NCBI GenBank assembly: GCA_951812925.1 | Contig: OX638370.1 | Span: 25,411,964 to 25,475,963 of the forward strand | DNA: 64,000 nt | Source: Calliopum simillimum | Taxonomy: Eukaryota > Arthropoda > Insecta > Diptera > Lauxaniidae | Direction of reading: 5' to 3' | Shown here: positions 12,053 through 24,995 of the stretch, piece by piece | How positions within the stretch are numbered: position 1 is the stretch's first letter | Layout: each line of letters begins with the position of its first letter | The notes under the pieces: model-generated | Seen by the model: the letters and a program-made list of their open reading frames with translations, nothing else | Databases searched by the model: none | What the model was told of the DNA's origin: nothing | Program-made: the position numbers and the translations under genes

Positions 12053-13177
12053 TTAATTATTATTTGTTGGTCTAGTCGGAAGTGGTGGTGCATTACCAAC
12101 GCGATTAGGTATTGGCGGTGGACCTCTTCTTGCGGGCAAGGGTGGTGGCGGTCCCATAGGTGCATTCAACGGCAATGTTGTCGGTTGTCGTCTTGGACTA
12201 TCAACAACTGTTGGCGTGCTCGGCGCAGTCGATGTTTCTCCGCAAACAGATGGTGGAAATGGAGGTGGAGGATGCCTTGGTGCCGGCACATCATCTTGTA
12301 TTTCTTCATATATATTTCCAGTTGGTTCATATTCAGTTTCATCACGACTATCTGTAAGTGGAAACTTTTCATGCATATCTAATGATGATTGCTTGGATTG
12401 ACGTGAGGGTGTTGACACTGGTGTTGCATTTATACTTTGCATTTGTCGCGGCGGTGTTGGTGGCAACGAACCAGCACCAGAACCTACTGGAGAACCTTTA
12501 TCAGATGATGCTGAATGCAATGATGCTGGTGATACATTCTCAATTGGTGATTGTGATTTGGAGGAAGACCCAGCGCTCATTTCAGCGTTTGTATTCGAAA
12601 CCGGTGGTGCTGGTCTTGTTGGCTGCGGCGGCATTTGCGGTTTGGCCGGTTTTGGTACTAACATTTCAGGAACAATACTTATAACGCCAGCATGTGGTAA
12701 ATGTCGTGGTGAATTCTTTGGTGACATTGGCATTGGCGGACGTGCTGGTGCAGGACGCGCCGGTGGCTGTTTAGGTCGCTGTGGTATCTCTGGTGTTGTA
12801 TTAATGAGCTGTGCCTGTTCTTGTGGATTGGCACAAAGTGGTATAGTGTTTGTGGTACACAAATCAATTTCATTATCGACTAAATGTTGCCAATTTTCTG
12901 ATTTCAATTCAAATTCTAACTCTAGACCGCAAACACTGGTGCTCTTTTTGGATACAGCATTTAGTGCAGATTCACCGTGTCGGAATGTTACCCACATGGT
13001 GTCTTCTACATAACGAACAAGTGTAACTTCGCCCATTTTTGATAGTTCTTGTATTAGGGTAGACATTACATGTTCATCATAAATAGTTGGGCCATCTTCT
13101 TCACAACTAGGTTCCCGTACATGGACAACTATTGTTGAGTCTGGTGGACCTAAGTCTGTGATAACTTGCTCGAAGAC
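12053..13177 (-). CDS. Synj: Synaptojanin exon 5 (RRM-like module and proline-rich tail)
   Basis: Opens [20 protein letters not shown] after a TAAG acceptor. Then comes an RRM-like stretch ([17 protein letters not shown]) and a tail rich in PxxP and [13 protein letters not shown] motifs expected to bind SH3 partners, ending [10 protein letters not shown]. The long open frames on the opposite strand here are shadows of the proline-rich code. Confidence 0.93.
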   Translation of the reverse strand, partial: VFEQVITDLGPPDSTIVVHVREPSCEEDGPTIYDEHVMSTLIQELSKMGEVTLVRYVEDTMWVTFRHGESALNAVSKKSTSVCGLELEFELKSENWQHLVDNEIDLCTTNTIPLCANPQEQAQLINTTPEIPQRPKQPPARPAPARPPMPMSPKNSPRHLPHAGVISIVPEMLVPKPAKPQMPPQPTRPAPPVSNTNAEMSAGSSSKSQSPIENVSPASLHSASSDKGSPVGSGAGSLPPTPPRQMQSINATPVSTPSRQSKQSSLDMHEKFPLTDSRDETEYEPTGNIYEEIQDDVPAPRHPPPPFPPSVCGETSTAPSTPTVVDSPRRQPTTLPLNAPMGPPPPLPARRGPPPIPNRVGNAPPLPTRPTNNN

Positions 13178-16100
13178 CTTAGGAGTAAAAAAAAGTAAAT
13201 GTTTAATATATACTTCGTCAGAAGATAGGGCCTTATCATGAATGAACATTCGCGAGAATTTTTCTATTGGAAAGTTGGTTATTTCATATAATTTGGGTGG
13301 GAATATTTTGACATTTGTTGTAAGAATTTATTCTCCAATTTTTTAACAGGGAATTCAAAGCGCGAATAAGTTTTATCTGACAGAATAAATCACTTGTACC
13401 ACAATTTTAAAGCTTATTGAAATACTTTTTATATGAAACCAATATTTTTAATATCCATCCAATGGTTTTCAACATATAACGGTTTTTATAAATGTTTTAT
13501 CCGGATCTTCCGCTCACTCAACGACACTTTTTGATTACATATTTTTTCTTAAAATTAAAAGTTTCTTAAAATAATCTACGTTTAAAAAATAACTATGAGG
13601 TATCAGTAAAGTAAACTTGACTCAGATTTATCACAATTTCCATTCTCAAAATATTCACGATTGCAAATGTTCTCTCTCGAGAAAGGAGTATACTTTCGAG
13701 AGGAAATTTTTAGACAAATTCATGATAAGGCCATTATTTCTATTCACTTTATAATGAATATAAATCAATTTATAACTCATATAAAATAAATTTGAAAATA
13801 ATCACCTAGAGATAACATTATTTTTATTAAACTATTAAAGTTATAATGATACTGATATGATAACTAGGGATACAAATTTGAGTTCTACACTGAAGAGCAC
13901 CCTTAAGCAATATTAATCTTTTACTTACTTCTCTACGTCGAACAGCATCGATTTCCACAATTTCTGCATCAATTATAGCAATAACAGGCCGATGATCGCT
14001 TTGTTTTAACTCTGAACGACCATAATGTATTAGTTTGCCTGGACTCCATTCAGCTGCAACAAAATCAGATTCAGCTAGCGCTTTTCGGCGACGCCATAAA
14101 ATACGATCAGTCCAAGCTGGAGCCCGCAATTTCTCTGAAGTATCATAATCATCACTAAATAAATCATATTTATATGTTGGATCGAATGATATTTCGCCTT
14201 CTAGAAATTCGTTAAAAACATTTCCTGCTTCCTGTTCTTTACGCAACTGATCATTTACTAAAACTGAATCAAGATCACCATTTTTGATAGCTTCCTTAAG
14301 TTCATCCTTATCCATATCAATACGATAGTTGAAGTCACCACACCAAAATACCCAATCGTGTGACTTAAGGGTACGTCCCATTGGAAATGCTAGTTTGCGA
14401 GTAATTTCGGCATAATCAGCGTTACGTTCAGCAATCTATTTAAGTGCAGGGTTGTAGAAATGTATATCATTACATCTTTTTGAAGTGACATGACTTACCT
14501 GTGACTGTCCGGCAGCAAAATGCGCACAAACAAAACACATTGATGTTCCATGCAGCACGAAGCGTATAGCACACGCTCCTTTATTCCCGGTAGCGCCACC
14601 CAACCCAGTCTTTACACAATCAATTGCAACATCGCGTATATGTGGTGCATGTTCAGGACGAACGTAAATGTACAGACAAACGCCCACCAATTGCTGATAT
14701 GTAAGTATCACATAATCATTGTCACGTGAAATTGTCTTTTGCAGCTCTTCAGCCCACAATTTAGCATTATCAGTACTAGCGGCAACAATATTGGATGCAT
14801 TTAAGTCGACAATCTCTTGAAATCCAATAGCATAAATGTCCACTGGGTGGGTTGCATTCTCCGAGGGATTATTAACATCAACTAAAGCCTTAGATCGTGC
14901 CAATGCATGCGAGTCCAGTAGCCAATCGGATAAAGAATCTTTAAAGACAACACTGCGAAAATGTTTGCCCCCATTTACATTGTATGTGCCGATGGCAACA
15001 CGCGCTGTTTTTGGTTGTACATACTCATTATAACGTTTACACATTTCACGCAACACAGTCGTTGGAGCATGTAACATATTCGAGGGAAGTAAAATACGAG
15101 CACGGTCAGCTAACTCCGAGCTAAGTGTTGAACCAACAAGTAAAATATCAATAGCCTCCTGAAATTTAGTGAACACATATGCAATTAATTGAATGAACGA
15201 TAACACTCGCTAGTAATTCAGTCATCTCACCTGCTTGGAATTATCCAATAAATTATTTTGAATTGTTCTTGCGGCCGAACGTGCACCATCCATTAACTTG
15301 GAACCACCCTGTATAGCACCGGTACCGGCATAGATTTTGCTTACTTCATTACCATTATTAACCCACATCTGACGGAAAATTTCCTCAAAGCGTGAGAAGT
15401 TTTGTTTTTTTTCGCCAAGTTTTAGTGCATCGATTTGTATATTAAGTGTTTCAAGACCTAAATAAGTTTGCACACAATTTGTACGATCCAAGCAGTCCAA
15501 GCAATTTGTGCGTATCACGCCGAATTGCTCACGCAATACTTGACCATTGGACGCATGGAAAATACCATAATTAACACCACACGCAATAATGCGTTCTTTT
15601 AGCTTAGATAAAGCTGAGAAATTACCACCACGACATTCTTGATGATAGTCAAAAATAATGTGATTTACATCTTTATGTGCCGACATACCATGATGTCGTT
15701 GAAATTCATTGCTTAACATAGCTTCACCTTCTTTGCTGCCAATAAGACTTGTGCCAAGTAGATTTATAATCGTTTGATAACCATAACGTTCTTTCATCAT
15801 TGACATATGACGATCAAATGCTGCAGCAGAAGCTTCAAAACCACGTGAAAGTTTTACTTTATGTGAGCCCACTTGTACGCCTGGCTGTTCCCAAAAAAGT
15901 GGTACAGAGCCACGTGTCTGCAGATAACTGGTAACGTCGTTGTCCACATAGATAACTTGCTCAGTTTCAACAAAATTTGCAACATACCCTTCGTCGTTAG
16001 TGCCTTAAATATAGAAAAGAATTAAAAATAATCTATTAATGCATTTGTTCTTTGACTACATACCTCTCACATTAAAACGCGTTCCAGCGCGTTCACAACT

Positions 16101-16736
16101 CAAACGAGAGATTATGCCTGCTCGTGCTTGCTTTGCACCAATATAGACAGTGCGCACCTCAACAGAACCACACATGACCTTTAATAGCCATGCATTACAA
16201 TCGATGCCAAATCTAAGCAAATGGATATGCATCATGCGATTCCAAAAGAAACGACTATCAGTTTCGGCAATTTGTTGACGTCTCTGAGCGCACAGTGTTA
16301 TATCAAATTTAATCACACTGATCGATGTTGCAGAACCATGTGCAAAATAAAACGTACCAGAGTTTAACAGCTTGCGTACCTCAGAAATTCTATCCTCATT
16401 TGGTGCAGCATTTTGCAGTGAAACAAATTGCGTTTGAGTTATCCGAAAGATTTCAACATCACACATTTTACCCATTGATACACAGCCGGTGACTAAAACC
16501 AAAAAGAGCACAGTGCTCTCGCCGGCATTAAGTTGAAGGACACCCAAACAGCCGTATGCATCACACACTTTTGTGTATTGCTTGCGTATAATTTCGGTTT
16601 CCTGCGACGAGAGCAGCGCTACTGCATGGGACTCAAATAAGATGCTGTCATTTTTATTACGATGTTCCAGTAGAACACTATGCGGCGATGGAGGAATGGA
16701 TTTCTCCAACACGCGTATTACTTTTGACATAGCCAT
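12053..16736 (-). CDS. Synj: Synaptojanin, phosphoinositide phosphatase (complete, 5 exons)
   Basis: The coding exons are 16736-16064, 16003-15231, 15158-14499, 14435-13929 and 13177-12053. All junctions are GT/AG and the lengths sum to 3738 nt, giving 1245 residues, the expected size for fly synaptojanin. Order: Sac1 polyphosphatase domain with the CX5R(T) catalytic motif [10 protein letters not shown] (Cys about residue 392); 5-phosphatase domain from about 535, with [10 protein letters not shown] (about 733-742) and PAWTDRILW (about 808-816); an RRM-like module around 872-960; then a proline-rich SH3-binding tail. Synaptojanin removes 5- and 4-phosphates from PI(4,5)P2 at the presynaptic membrane and uncoats clathrin vesicles with endophilin and dynamin. 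The start is the first Met of [12 protein letters not shown]; Met3 is possible. No broken motifs. Confidence 0.95.
13178..13928. repeat. Synaptojanin intron 4 with old repeat fragments
   Basis: The 751-bp intron carries the TTTTTTAACAGGGAATTC block (about 13339-13356) and the 'agtaaacttgactcagattt' plus CTCTCGAGA blocks (13598-13700). These also occur in Smurf intron 7 and near 29840, so it contains a dispersed repeat of roughly 450 bp. Confidence 0.6.
13929..14435 (-). CDS. Synj: Synaptojanin exon 4 (5-phosphatase active site)
   Basis: Carries [21 protein letters not shown] and QSDHRPV, the catalytic signatures, and ends VRRRE at a GTAAGT donor. The frame continues as an open intron read-through of about 17 residues that should not be annotated. 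Confidence 0.94.
14499..15158 (-). CDS. Synj: Synaptojanin exon 3 (start of 5-phosphatase)
   Basis: Begins [20 protein letters not shown], then [27 protein letters not shown] and [16 protein letters not shown], the first conserved blocks of inositol polyphosphate 5-phosphatases. The donor GTAAGT follows AAGQSQ. Confidence 0.94.
15231..16003 (-). CDS. Synj: Synaptojanin exon 2 (Sac1 catalytic core)
   Basis: Reads [31 protein letters not shown] and the catalytic loop [13 protein letters not shown], and ends DNSKQ at a GTGAGA donor. All Sac1 key residues are present. Confidence 0.94.
16064..16736 (-). CDS. Synj: Synaptojanin exon 1
   Basis: Encodes the start [12 protein letters not shown] and the N-terminal half of the Sac1 domain, ending ...GTRFNVRG at a GTATGT donor. 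The last base forms a split glycine codon with the next exon, giving the conserved RGTNDEG. Confidence 0.93.
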
Positions 16737-17238
16737 TGTAATTGTTGAATACGTTTAACTCTATCTTTAGTTAAATGGTACAGTGTACTTTCGATTTGAT
16801 TTTATAATGGAATTCAATTATAAATTGTACTTTAGATGTTAAGTCTTTCGCATTTATTTGTTGTCAGCAAACAGAACAGGTTGGAGTCCTAAGACATCTA
16901 CAGAGATGGAAACAATTTATGAAAGAAAAGAGTTTGTTTAATGCTTTTGATTTAAATGGATAAATAAATAGTGCTTCATATTTTATTTACACGAATCGTT
17001 ACGCTTTAGAATATATGTACGATATAATTAATAACTTTTCGGGTGTTGCAAAATAGACGAGTATACTGACTTTTCGAAGACACTGCAATCAAACCAATAC
17101 TGAACACAACATAGCAGTGGGTTATTAGTAGCTGGTTGCGATATTGGAACTATAATGAAAGAATTGTATACATACTTTTCCATATGGCAAATCCAGTTGA
17201 ATACAAAACCCATAAAAGATCAATTTTCTTTATTAATA

Positions 17239-17972
17239 TAGGGTGTATCGCATAAGGTTACGAAGCTTCTGGGAGGTGATAGAGGAGGCCTGCCTAGACT
17301 AACGAAAAATTGCATCTGAGGAAGGGGTCTAAAATGTACCCCTGAGGAGTTATAGGGTTAAAACTGATTTTCTGAATTGTTTCAGAAAAAAACATTCTTG
17401 GGTCACCCTAGCGTTTTAGAGAATACTCTGTTATGGGAAACTTTTAGCTAACTGTATGAGCTTTCTAATAATGCATTTGGTTTGCAAGGTTTAAAGAGAT
17501 TTCACAAAGTTCTGGACCTTTAAAGTTGATATTTTAAAATTTGTATGAAAAAGGTCTTATTAATATACCCTATGTATTTTTTTTTTTTTTTTTTTTGAAT
17601 TCTTGTTAAATTTCCTTTAATTCGGTTGCACAATTGCCATACCAACTTTTTAATGTGAGTTCAGAAATTCAAAAACAATTCGTTTGAAGGCTCCAGTAAA
17701 TAAAGGGCAGCGCTTGTAGCGCGCACATCATATGTAGCGGGTGTTACATAGAAAAGTATTTTTTTCCGACCTCACATTAAAAAGTTGGTATGACAAATGT
17801 ACTTAGGTTAACCCAAGAAATTTTTTTTTCTGAAACAAGTCAGAAAATCAGTTTTAACCCTCTAACTCCTCAGGGGCACATTTTAGACCCCCACCTTATT
17901 TGCAATTTTTTGTTAGTCTAGGCCTCCACTATCACCTCCCAGAAGCTTCGTAACCTTATGCGATGCACCTTA
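17239..17972. mobile_element. Large foldback element, family A copy 2
   Basis: The ends share the exact inverted block CGCATAAGGTTACGAAGCTT, with GGGTGTAT on the left tip and ATGCACCT on the right. The arms (about 300 bp each) are well conserved. A transcript through it would form a long hairpin. It is related to 2961-3932 and has no coding capacity. It lies upstream of synaptojanin, about 500 bp from its start codon. Confidence 0.8.
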
Positions 17973-20900
17973 CATAGTAATTTTTAGTAAGGATTTAAAC
18001 CTTTTTGGTATAATTAGCTAGGCAAAAATTCATTGCATGCTTCTCGGTTTTACTTTGTTTTACGATTTTAGCACAGTAGAGGCCATACAAAACAACAACA
18101 ATTATTCGTTTCGATTATTGTAACTCCATCATTTCAAATTTGATAAGAAAAAACATCGATATTTCATAGAAAGGGACGTATTTTCCAACACACTCGTAAG
18201 GCATATAAGCTATTTTTATGAAATTTGGAAAGTTTGTGCCATGGCCACTTTTTAACGATTTCGCGTAAGCTTTACATGATATTTTCACACTGCTCAAAAA
18301 GTGGACACAAGAAGATAAGTTTCACGGGCACTTTTAAGAAAATTTTCCAATTCAGAGGTCAAAAATTCCAAATATCAAAAACAAGATTAATAGTGAGATA
18401 ATCATCAGAAAAGCTAATTAGAATTTTTTGGCCCCTGAATTGGGAAATTTTCTTTTAGTCAATGTTTATGAAATATATATTTAAAAGTTGCCTAAAATCA
18501 TGCAATAAAAATATTCGCATTTTACTTCTATAATCCGGATTTAAGCTGTCGTCTGTCCAGCCTATAAGTGCTGTCTACTTTTTCACGATTAAACGCTTAA
18601 TAACGTTATATCAAACAAACAATAAAACCCAGTTTGATGAAATTTGGTAGGTACACTGGGGTTGTTTCAAATTTTAGGAATTGCTCCTCCACACCTCCAA
18701 ATTTTTCTATGTGATGTAAATTAGCACCATGTAAAATTTGGTCCCAACATCCATATAAAAAGTTGAACATCTTAAATTTTAAAACACACAATTTTTTTTT
18801 TTTCATATTCAGAACCACTTTTCGGTTTTTAAAATGGTTTGGAATGCATCAAATATCCTCTGAAATGACCCAAATATACTCTGTAATGGACCAAATTTTA
18901 CGTAGTGCTTGTAAGCATCAAAGAAAACATTTTGGTGTTGTGGGAGCGCAATTTCAAGCAAATTTTTGTTTTTCATGCAAACTTGAACCAGTCTAAAGTA
19001 CACTATGTAGATTGTATTGATTCTATATCTCCACCGTTTGGATCGCTTTTTAATTAATAATTTATGAATAAAAAAATTGTGGAGTACGCAACATAAATAA
19101 TTGCCACTAGCTTAGCTAGGAGGGAGCCTGAAGAGCGCAAAATCGGCTTAGGGTAAGGCAAAATGAGTTCTTGAAATAAATATTGTTCTAAGTCTTAGAT
19201 GACTACATTGAAGACCTTTCTTTTTTTTGTCACACAAAGTTTCTCAGAGCGGCAAATATGTTCACTACGCCACTGATGGCAATGGAATGGCAATATTCAA
19301 CAAATGAAACCAATAAAAAGGTGTAGGAAATGCTTTTGTCTAAAGACAACAAATGTGAAACAACGGACATAATAGAAATACCAACAAATAATGTCACAAA
19401 TATCAGCAATAGCGGGAAGCAGGAACATTTTTATTAATTGCATAAATTAGCGCTAAAACAAAAGAGAAAATTGCAGGAAATTCCATTAATGTGCGATAAC
19501 ATTAACTTTAATGGAAAAGAATCCCACGGCAAACACATAAGTATGTCTAGCTAAAGGTCAACCAACAACAAAAATCGATGTCTGCGTTCATGAAAAGAAA
19601 ATCAATAAAATAATATTTCACAAAGCATGTATGTAACGCAATCGGGCGTAAAGATAAGGCCAAATATTTAGATTACATTGGTAAAAATACTCCAGAATTA
19701 ATTGTGCATGATTTTTCGCTCAAAGCTAATGAAAAATACAAATTTTTTCGTGTTTATCAATTTGCCTGTATCGGTATTTTTGTTAATTTAAGTTCACATA
19801 CTTCTTTGCCCTCTTCGCTGGAACAGAATCCCACATATATTGCAAATGCATCCGCCCCCTATGTACAAAAAAAAATCACAATGTATAGATTTTTCACCAG
19901 GAAATGAAAAAGTTTTTTAAACCACAATTTTCTCGTCTTTTCAATGCTTTCAAAACCATTTCACTATGTTTAAATATTTTACATTTCACATATAGCGTAT
20001 TTATATAATTATACCTTATTTTTATGATTTTATTTAATTTTTAAATCGACACAACAAAATTTTCACTGTTTCGCAATTTGCAAAAATCTTTCTCTAAAAG
20101 AGATGTCAGAAAAGGCTGTCAACAAATGTCATTTCCGTTCTTTCAGTTGATATACAGTAATGGACAATAAAATCGCCTACTTTATTGTACTCTTATATTA
20201 AGGGTATTTAACAAATCGTATAAATACCTCGAAAATAACGTTATGTTATAAAAATTAAAAATCATTAAAAATTCAGACCTTGTCAACTCGTCAAATTCAA
20301 TGAAAATGCATATTCTTCTCATAAAAAGTTAATTCAATGGTGTCCACACACGTTTTTTCTCACTTAAACTTTTTAGTATTAATCAGTCACATAACCTTCA
20401 AATGAATAACATTCAATATTTGAAGAACAGTTTCAATGACATGAAGAGGCTTACGAGGGGGGAGGTACGTAGCCAGCCAATCAATTTCTTTCAAGTTTTG
20501 AATGGTTAACGGTAGATAAAATAAGCATCCTGCAACCAATTTTCGATAGCTTTTGTAGATGCTTTGCTATAGTGGCTATTTTAACATCTTTTTAAGATTT
20601 CGATGAGCTAATCATAAAATAACAAGTTAAAATGTAGTCCTTCAAAGGATAATTTCATTAAAAATGTTTTTGGTATAGACAATATCAACCTTTAAATGCT
20701 TCAAAGTGTTGCGCCCTTGAGAATGGAATGGAGTGTTGTAAGACCTAATTCACGTGACAGACAGGATAGTCGCGCAACTATCTTGAATCGTTTTTCTATA
20801 GCAAACACACATGTGATAGCAAATCGCTCTCAGATGCCACAACGGAGAATCAGATAGCATGATTTATTTTTTAAAAAACAAGTTGTTTTTCCTTCTTCAT

Positions 20901-21717
20901 AAAGTACTATTCTTGCTTCAAAGTAAGTACATTTTTTATTTGCTCTACGCAACATTGGGTGTGTTGTAGATGGCAGCGTGTTAACACGGAGTTAACGCTG
21001 CTCTTTTAAAACGAGTTTGTGTGTTATCTACTTCTACTTATTTTCTTTTACGTTATTCTGCTTTTCTTTAACGCACCACTTCCTTCCGCTTGCCAAGACA
21101 ATCGGTAAAAAAGTGGTGTTACTATGTTTAAATCCTATTAACAATTAAACACACAAATTTATCTTTGTTATATTAAGCACTTTAGTTGTTGCTTTCCCAT
21201 ACTTTTCTCAGAAAGTGCACTGAAAACTGTCGCCTAAGACACAACTATTATTTTTACTATGTATATTCAAAATGCAGTTATGATTTTTTATTGATCAATA
21301 TGAAGCAAAACAAATCCATTTTTATCCCCATTCGATTATACTGTAGTGTGACCTCTGACTATCAATAGAAAATGCAACTGTCATACTGACAGCACTTTAT
21401 GTACAAACTGACAACCCGACTTTATTTTCCCCACTTTTAGCCTAACAGCTGATTTGTCAAAATTCTATTTGCAGTTGTTCTAATTTTATATTTCTCTTTC
21501 ATTAGATATAAATAAAACTTTCCATTTGAATAAATTTTAAAATAAATAAAACTTTCCATTTGAATAAATTTTAAAATAATTTGTAAAATATTAAATTAAA
21601 ATACATAAATTGAAATTTGATTAATATTTGGCAACGAAGTGTAAAAAAGTAACATTACATTGCAATTTCTTGTATAAAAATCAGTGAGGAGATAAAGATA
21701 AAAAGGGATCAAGAATC
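17973..21717. other. Intergenic region between synaptojanin and the ARMT1-like gene
   Basis: No gene supported. The small frames in both strands at 18606-19003 and 19704-19907 lack start context, splice sites or protein features. A 34-bp unit with AAACTTTCCATTTGAATAAA is duplicated in tandem at 21508-21575. The promoter of the ARMT1-like gene should lie in the last few hundred bases. Confidence 0.45.
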
Positions 21718-24529
21718 ATGACAACAGCTGCAGATTTTGATAAAAAATATGATATTGTGGATGAAGTGACTCCTAGGCATACACCTATGATTGGACGTTA
21801 TAAAAAGTTGGTTTGCAATCCAAAAAAAAAAAAAATCATTTTAAACAAATAAAATGGATGTTTGCTTTCTTTTAGGAGTTTCGCATATTTCACTCTTCGG
21901 GAACGACTGCCAGTCATTTTAACTGGAATTATTGATGGTCTTACCAGGGACAAAGATGAAATTGCCGCAAAATATGGTGAGGTAAGTGTGCTCAAACTAT
22001 GCGATAGTACAAAAAACAAATCAGTGGCTGGACGGGTGATAAATATATCAAGGTCAAACAGCGGTCCCACATGAACGTTGATAGGCAATTTCTTTGCTTC
22101 TTTAATCTCTATAAAATCTCTATAAAATCTTGACATTAGATAATTGCAAAGATGCAACTGTCTTATCGCATAAGTTTTTGTTACAGAGAAAACAATTGTA
22201 ATTGTCCCATCACGTCAGGAATTTGAGATACATATTTGAAGATGTGCGTGTACTGAAAAATTGTATTTTATGCTACTTTTGAGGCAATTTTTTTCTTGTT
22301 CTGCTCTATTCTACTAACTTTATTTTCTACGTTCTGCGTCCTCCAGTAAAAGCTCACTATTTTGACTGTTTTTTCATTTCTTTTTGGTGATCCTTATGCC
22401 CTGATTCACATTCATTAGTTGACAAATGACAATGGTTTAACCAGTAACATTTTATTTACAAGCATTAATTAATCATTAGTTAAACCCCAAATTTCATTAT
22501 TTTTTTTGTGCCCTTACACTGAGGCCCGGATTCACAGTCATAAGTTAACTTATGACAAAAGCTTGGCAAACAAAATTTTATTTTCAGTCATTTGTTAATT
22601 ATTCCTATCGTTTTTGTTATATTGTTTTCTCAACCACAAACAAACAAACAAAAAACATATGTTTTTAAAAAAATCCACAAATTTTGCCGTGCTGCCATAT
22701 TTTTCTCTTGTTTATTGTTTTAGCTAGCCATCACTGTGAATATGAAACATTAATCAAACTCTTGTCACCATTTTAGTTAACTTATTAGTTATCTAGCCCT
22801 AATTAAATCAAAAAATTCACTTCACTTTTTTTTCCCAACCTTAAACAAAAGCATGTTTTCATAAAATCCACAAATTTATCCCGTGCTGCCATATTTTTTT
22901 TTTAATTAACCTAAACTTTGAATAAGAAAACTTAGTTAAACCCTTGTCACTATTTTAGTTAACTTATTGGTTTCCTAAAGACCGTGAATCCGTGGCCTTA
23001 GTGACATTTTGTGTAGAATATAGAAGATAGATATATATATAGAATATATTTTGTATACTGTCGAATTCTGAATCAAAAATTAACAGATATGAACAAAAAT
23101 ATCAATTTTTCTCCTCAGGACTCCCGCGAAGAAATTAAAACCATTGTGGGTCATCTTTCCAAGTTAAAATACCAGCTACAAACAGATAAAAAGTTAGAGC
23201 TTTTTGAAGGAAATGGTAAACGACTTAACAGCAATAACATATGAACATATAAAAATTTCTTAAATCTAAATATTGTATATATATTTGCAGAGCCAGACAG
23301 AGATATGTGGAATGAATTTTTAGAGTCAAATCGTGGATCATTCTTTAAAGTTTGCTGGTTATATGTGGAATGTTACATGTACCGTAAAGTGCGTTCATTC
23401 TTCGAAGAATCAGAAATCCTCAAGGAATATGATTACTTTAGTAAACAAAAGAAAAATGCTTTGTCTTGTTGTGTAGACTCAATGCAAGAAATCGTACGAA
23501 CCACACGACATTTCCATAAAGATCCTGAGCATTTCAGAAAACTAATCAAGGTGAGTTTTCATAATAATCGGTTTATAGTATAGATCACTTTTAAAATATA
23601 CGCTTTGTTGTTGTTTGCAGCTCAATTTATGGGGAAATCGTTGTGATCTTTCCATATCAGTTGGCAAAGAAATAAAGCAAACTGGTAATCCATTTGATAT
23701 GTGTGCTGTTTATGAGCCTAACATTCTCACTGATGAATCAGAGCGCATATGGAAGTGTATTTCACAGGAAAACACCAATAAAAGCAGTCCTGTTATTGTT
23801 GATATGATTTTAGATAATGCTGGATATGAGCTTTTTACCGACTTCATATTGGCTGATTACTTTATAGAACATAAATTAGCCACTAAAGTACGCTTCAATG
23901 TTAAAGCACTGCCATGGTTTATATCCGATGTAATGGCAGAGGATTTCCATTGGACATTGCATTATTTAAGTGAACATCATTCAAGACAAATAAGTGAATT
24001 AGGTAAAAAATGGATAACATATCTTCAAGAAGGTAAATTCGAATTGTCACCTATCGAGTATTTTTGGACAAGTCCTTATGAATTTTATAGGTAAATGCAC
24101 CGCCTTATATTTGTGATTAATTTAATGATAATAAGAAAGGTCTTTTCTATTCTAGAATGCGCGATATAAAGCCGGATCTGTATAAAAAATTATCGGAATC
24201 TCGTTTGGCCATATTTAAAGGTGATCTAAATTATCGTAAATTACTTGGTGACTTCACATGGGATGCAACTGAAGAATTTATAACATGCTTAAGAGGTAAA
24301 TACAAATCATAAAAATCATTGTTTCGAACTATGTTTCATATAAAATATTTTTTTAGGGTTTTTACCAACAAGTTTATGCACATTGCGGACAGTAAAAGCG
24401 GATTTAATTTGCGGTTTACGTGATGGTGTCGCCCAAGAGCTTTCCAAAATAAAACCAAATTGGATGATCACTGGTGAATATGGTGTCATTCAATTTGTTG
24501 AAAATGATGGTTGCAATTGCGCATTGTAA
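21718..24529 (+). CDS. ARMT1-like DUF89 damage-control phosphatase (complete, 7 exons)
   Basis: The exons are 21718-21806, 21876-21981, 23119-23215, 23291-23550, 23621-24090, 24156-24295 and 24357-24529. All introns are GT/AG and the sum is 1335 nt, giving 444 residues (human ARMT1/C6orf211 has 441). Conserved blocks: SFAYFTLRERLPVIL near the N-terminus, WLLVECYMYR-like 'VCWLYVECYMYRKV', LWGNRCDLSIS, ILDNAGYELFTDFILADY, KALPWFISD and FKGDLNYRKL. The metal-binding Asp/Asn pair falls at about residues 249-250 and a further Asp at about 287, matching the family's active site. DUF89 proteins are Mn/Ni-dependent phosphatases that clear harmful phosphometabolites; a carboxyl-methyltransferase activity has also been proposed for ARMT1. 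A polyA signal AATAAA is at 24606-24611. No defects seen. Confidence 0.92.
22517..23005. mobile_element. MITE-like inverted repeat in ARMT1-like intron 2
   Basis: The left end contains GGCCCGGATTCACAGTC and TAAGTTAACTTATGAC. The right end is the reverse: AGTTAACTTATTGG, then CCGTGAATCCGTGGCC. A partial relative of the left end (CCTGATTCACATTCATTAG) sits just before, near 22399. It accounts for nearly half of the 1137-bp intron. Confidence 0.65.
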
Positions 24530-24605
24530 GGATTAACAGCTTTTAACAGAGGCTTAAGGAGGCTTTGTAGTGCTTGTTGGTTGTGCAACAAAGCTGTACA
24601 TAAAA

Positions 24606-24611
24606 AATAAA
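24606..24611 (+). terminator. PolyA signal of the ARMT1-like gene
   Basis: Canonical AATAAA 77 bp after the stop codon, the first one downstream. Confidence 0.6.
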
Positions 24612-24876
24612 AATTTTATTGAAATTAAATAGTAAAATACGTAAATACCATATTGAAAAATTTTATTTAAATTTATTAGTCGTACGCCGTTTTTATGTGC
24701 ATCAATTCATTTTATTTCGTTCCTAATTTTCAAATCTTTAAAATAAGCTGTTATATTTTAAATGAAAATCAAATGTGTCTAGCCAATGCTTAAAAAATTA
24801 GAGACAAAATTGATCGCATCGAGATACATAAAGATAGGCGACCTTTATTAATTCGAATTTAAAAACTTTATTTCTT

Positions 24877-24995
24877 CACCCCTATTATGAATTCCGGGCG
24901 AAAATCTTCTCTGCGAAGTAAACCCATATTTTACGTGAAGAAAAACACAAACAAGTGAACAAATCCGCACGTAAATTTAATTCACAATAGGGGTG
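24877..24995. mobile_element. 119-bp MITE
   Basis: The ends CACCCCTATTATGAATT and AATTCACAATAGGGGTG are inverted repeats with one mismatch. A weaker relative lies at about 40262-40356 in the Smurf intron. Confidence 0.7.

Noticed and set aside
12160..13013. Several open frames on the plus strand, up to 151 residues
   Set aside because: They lie opposite synaptojanin exon 5. Its proline-rich code lacks stop complements, so these are antisense shadows.
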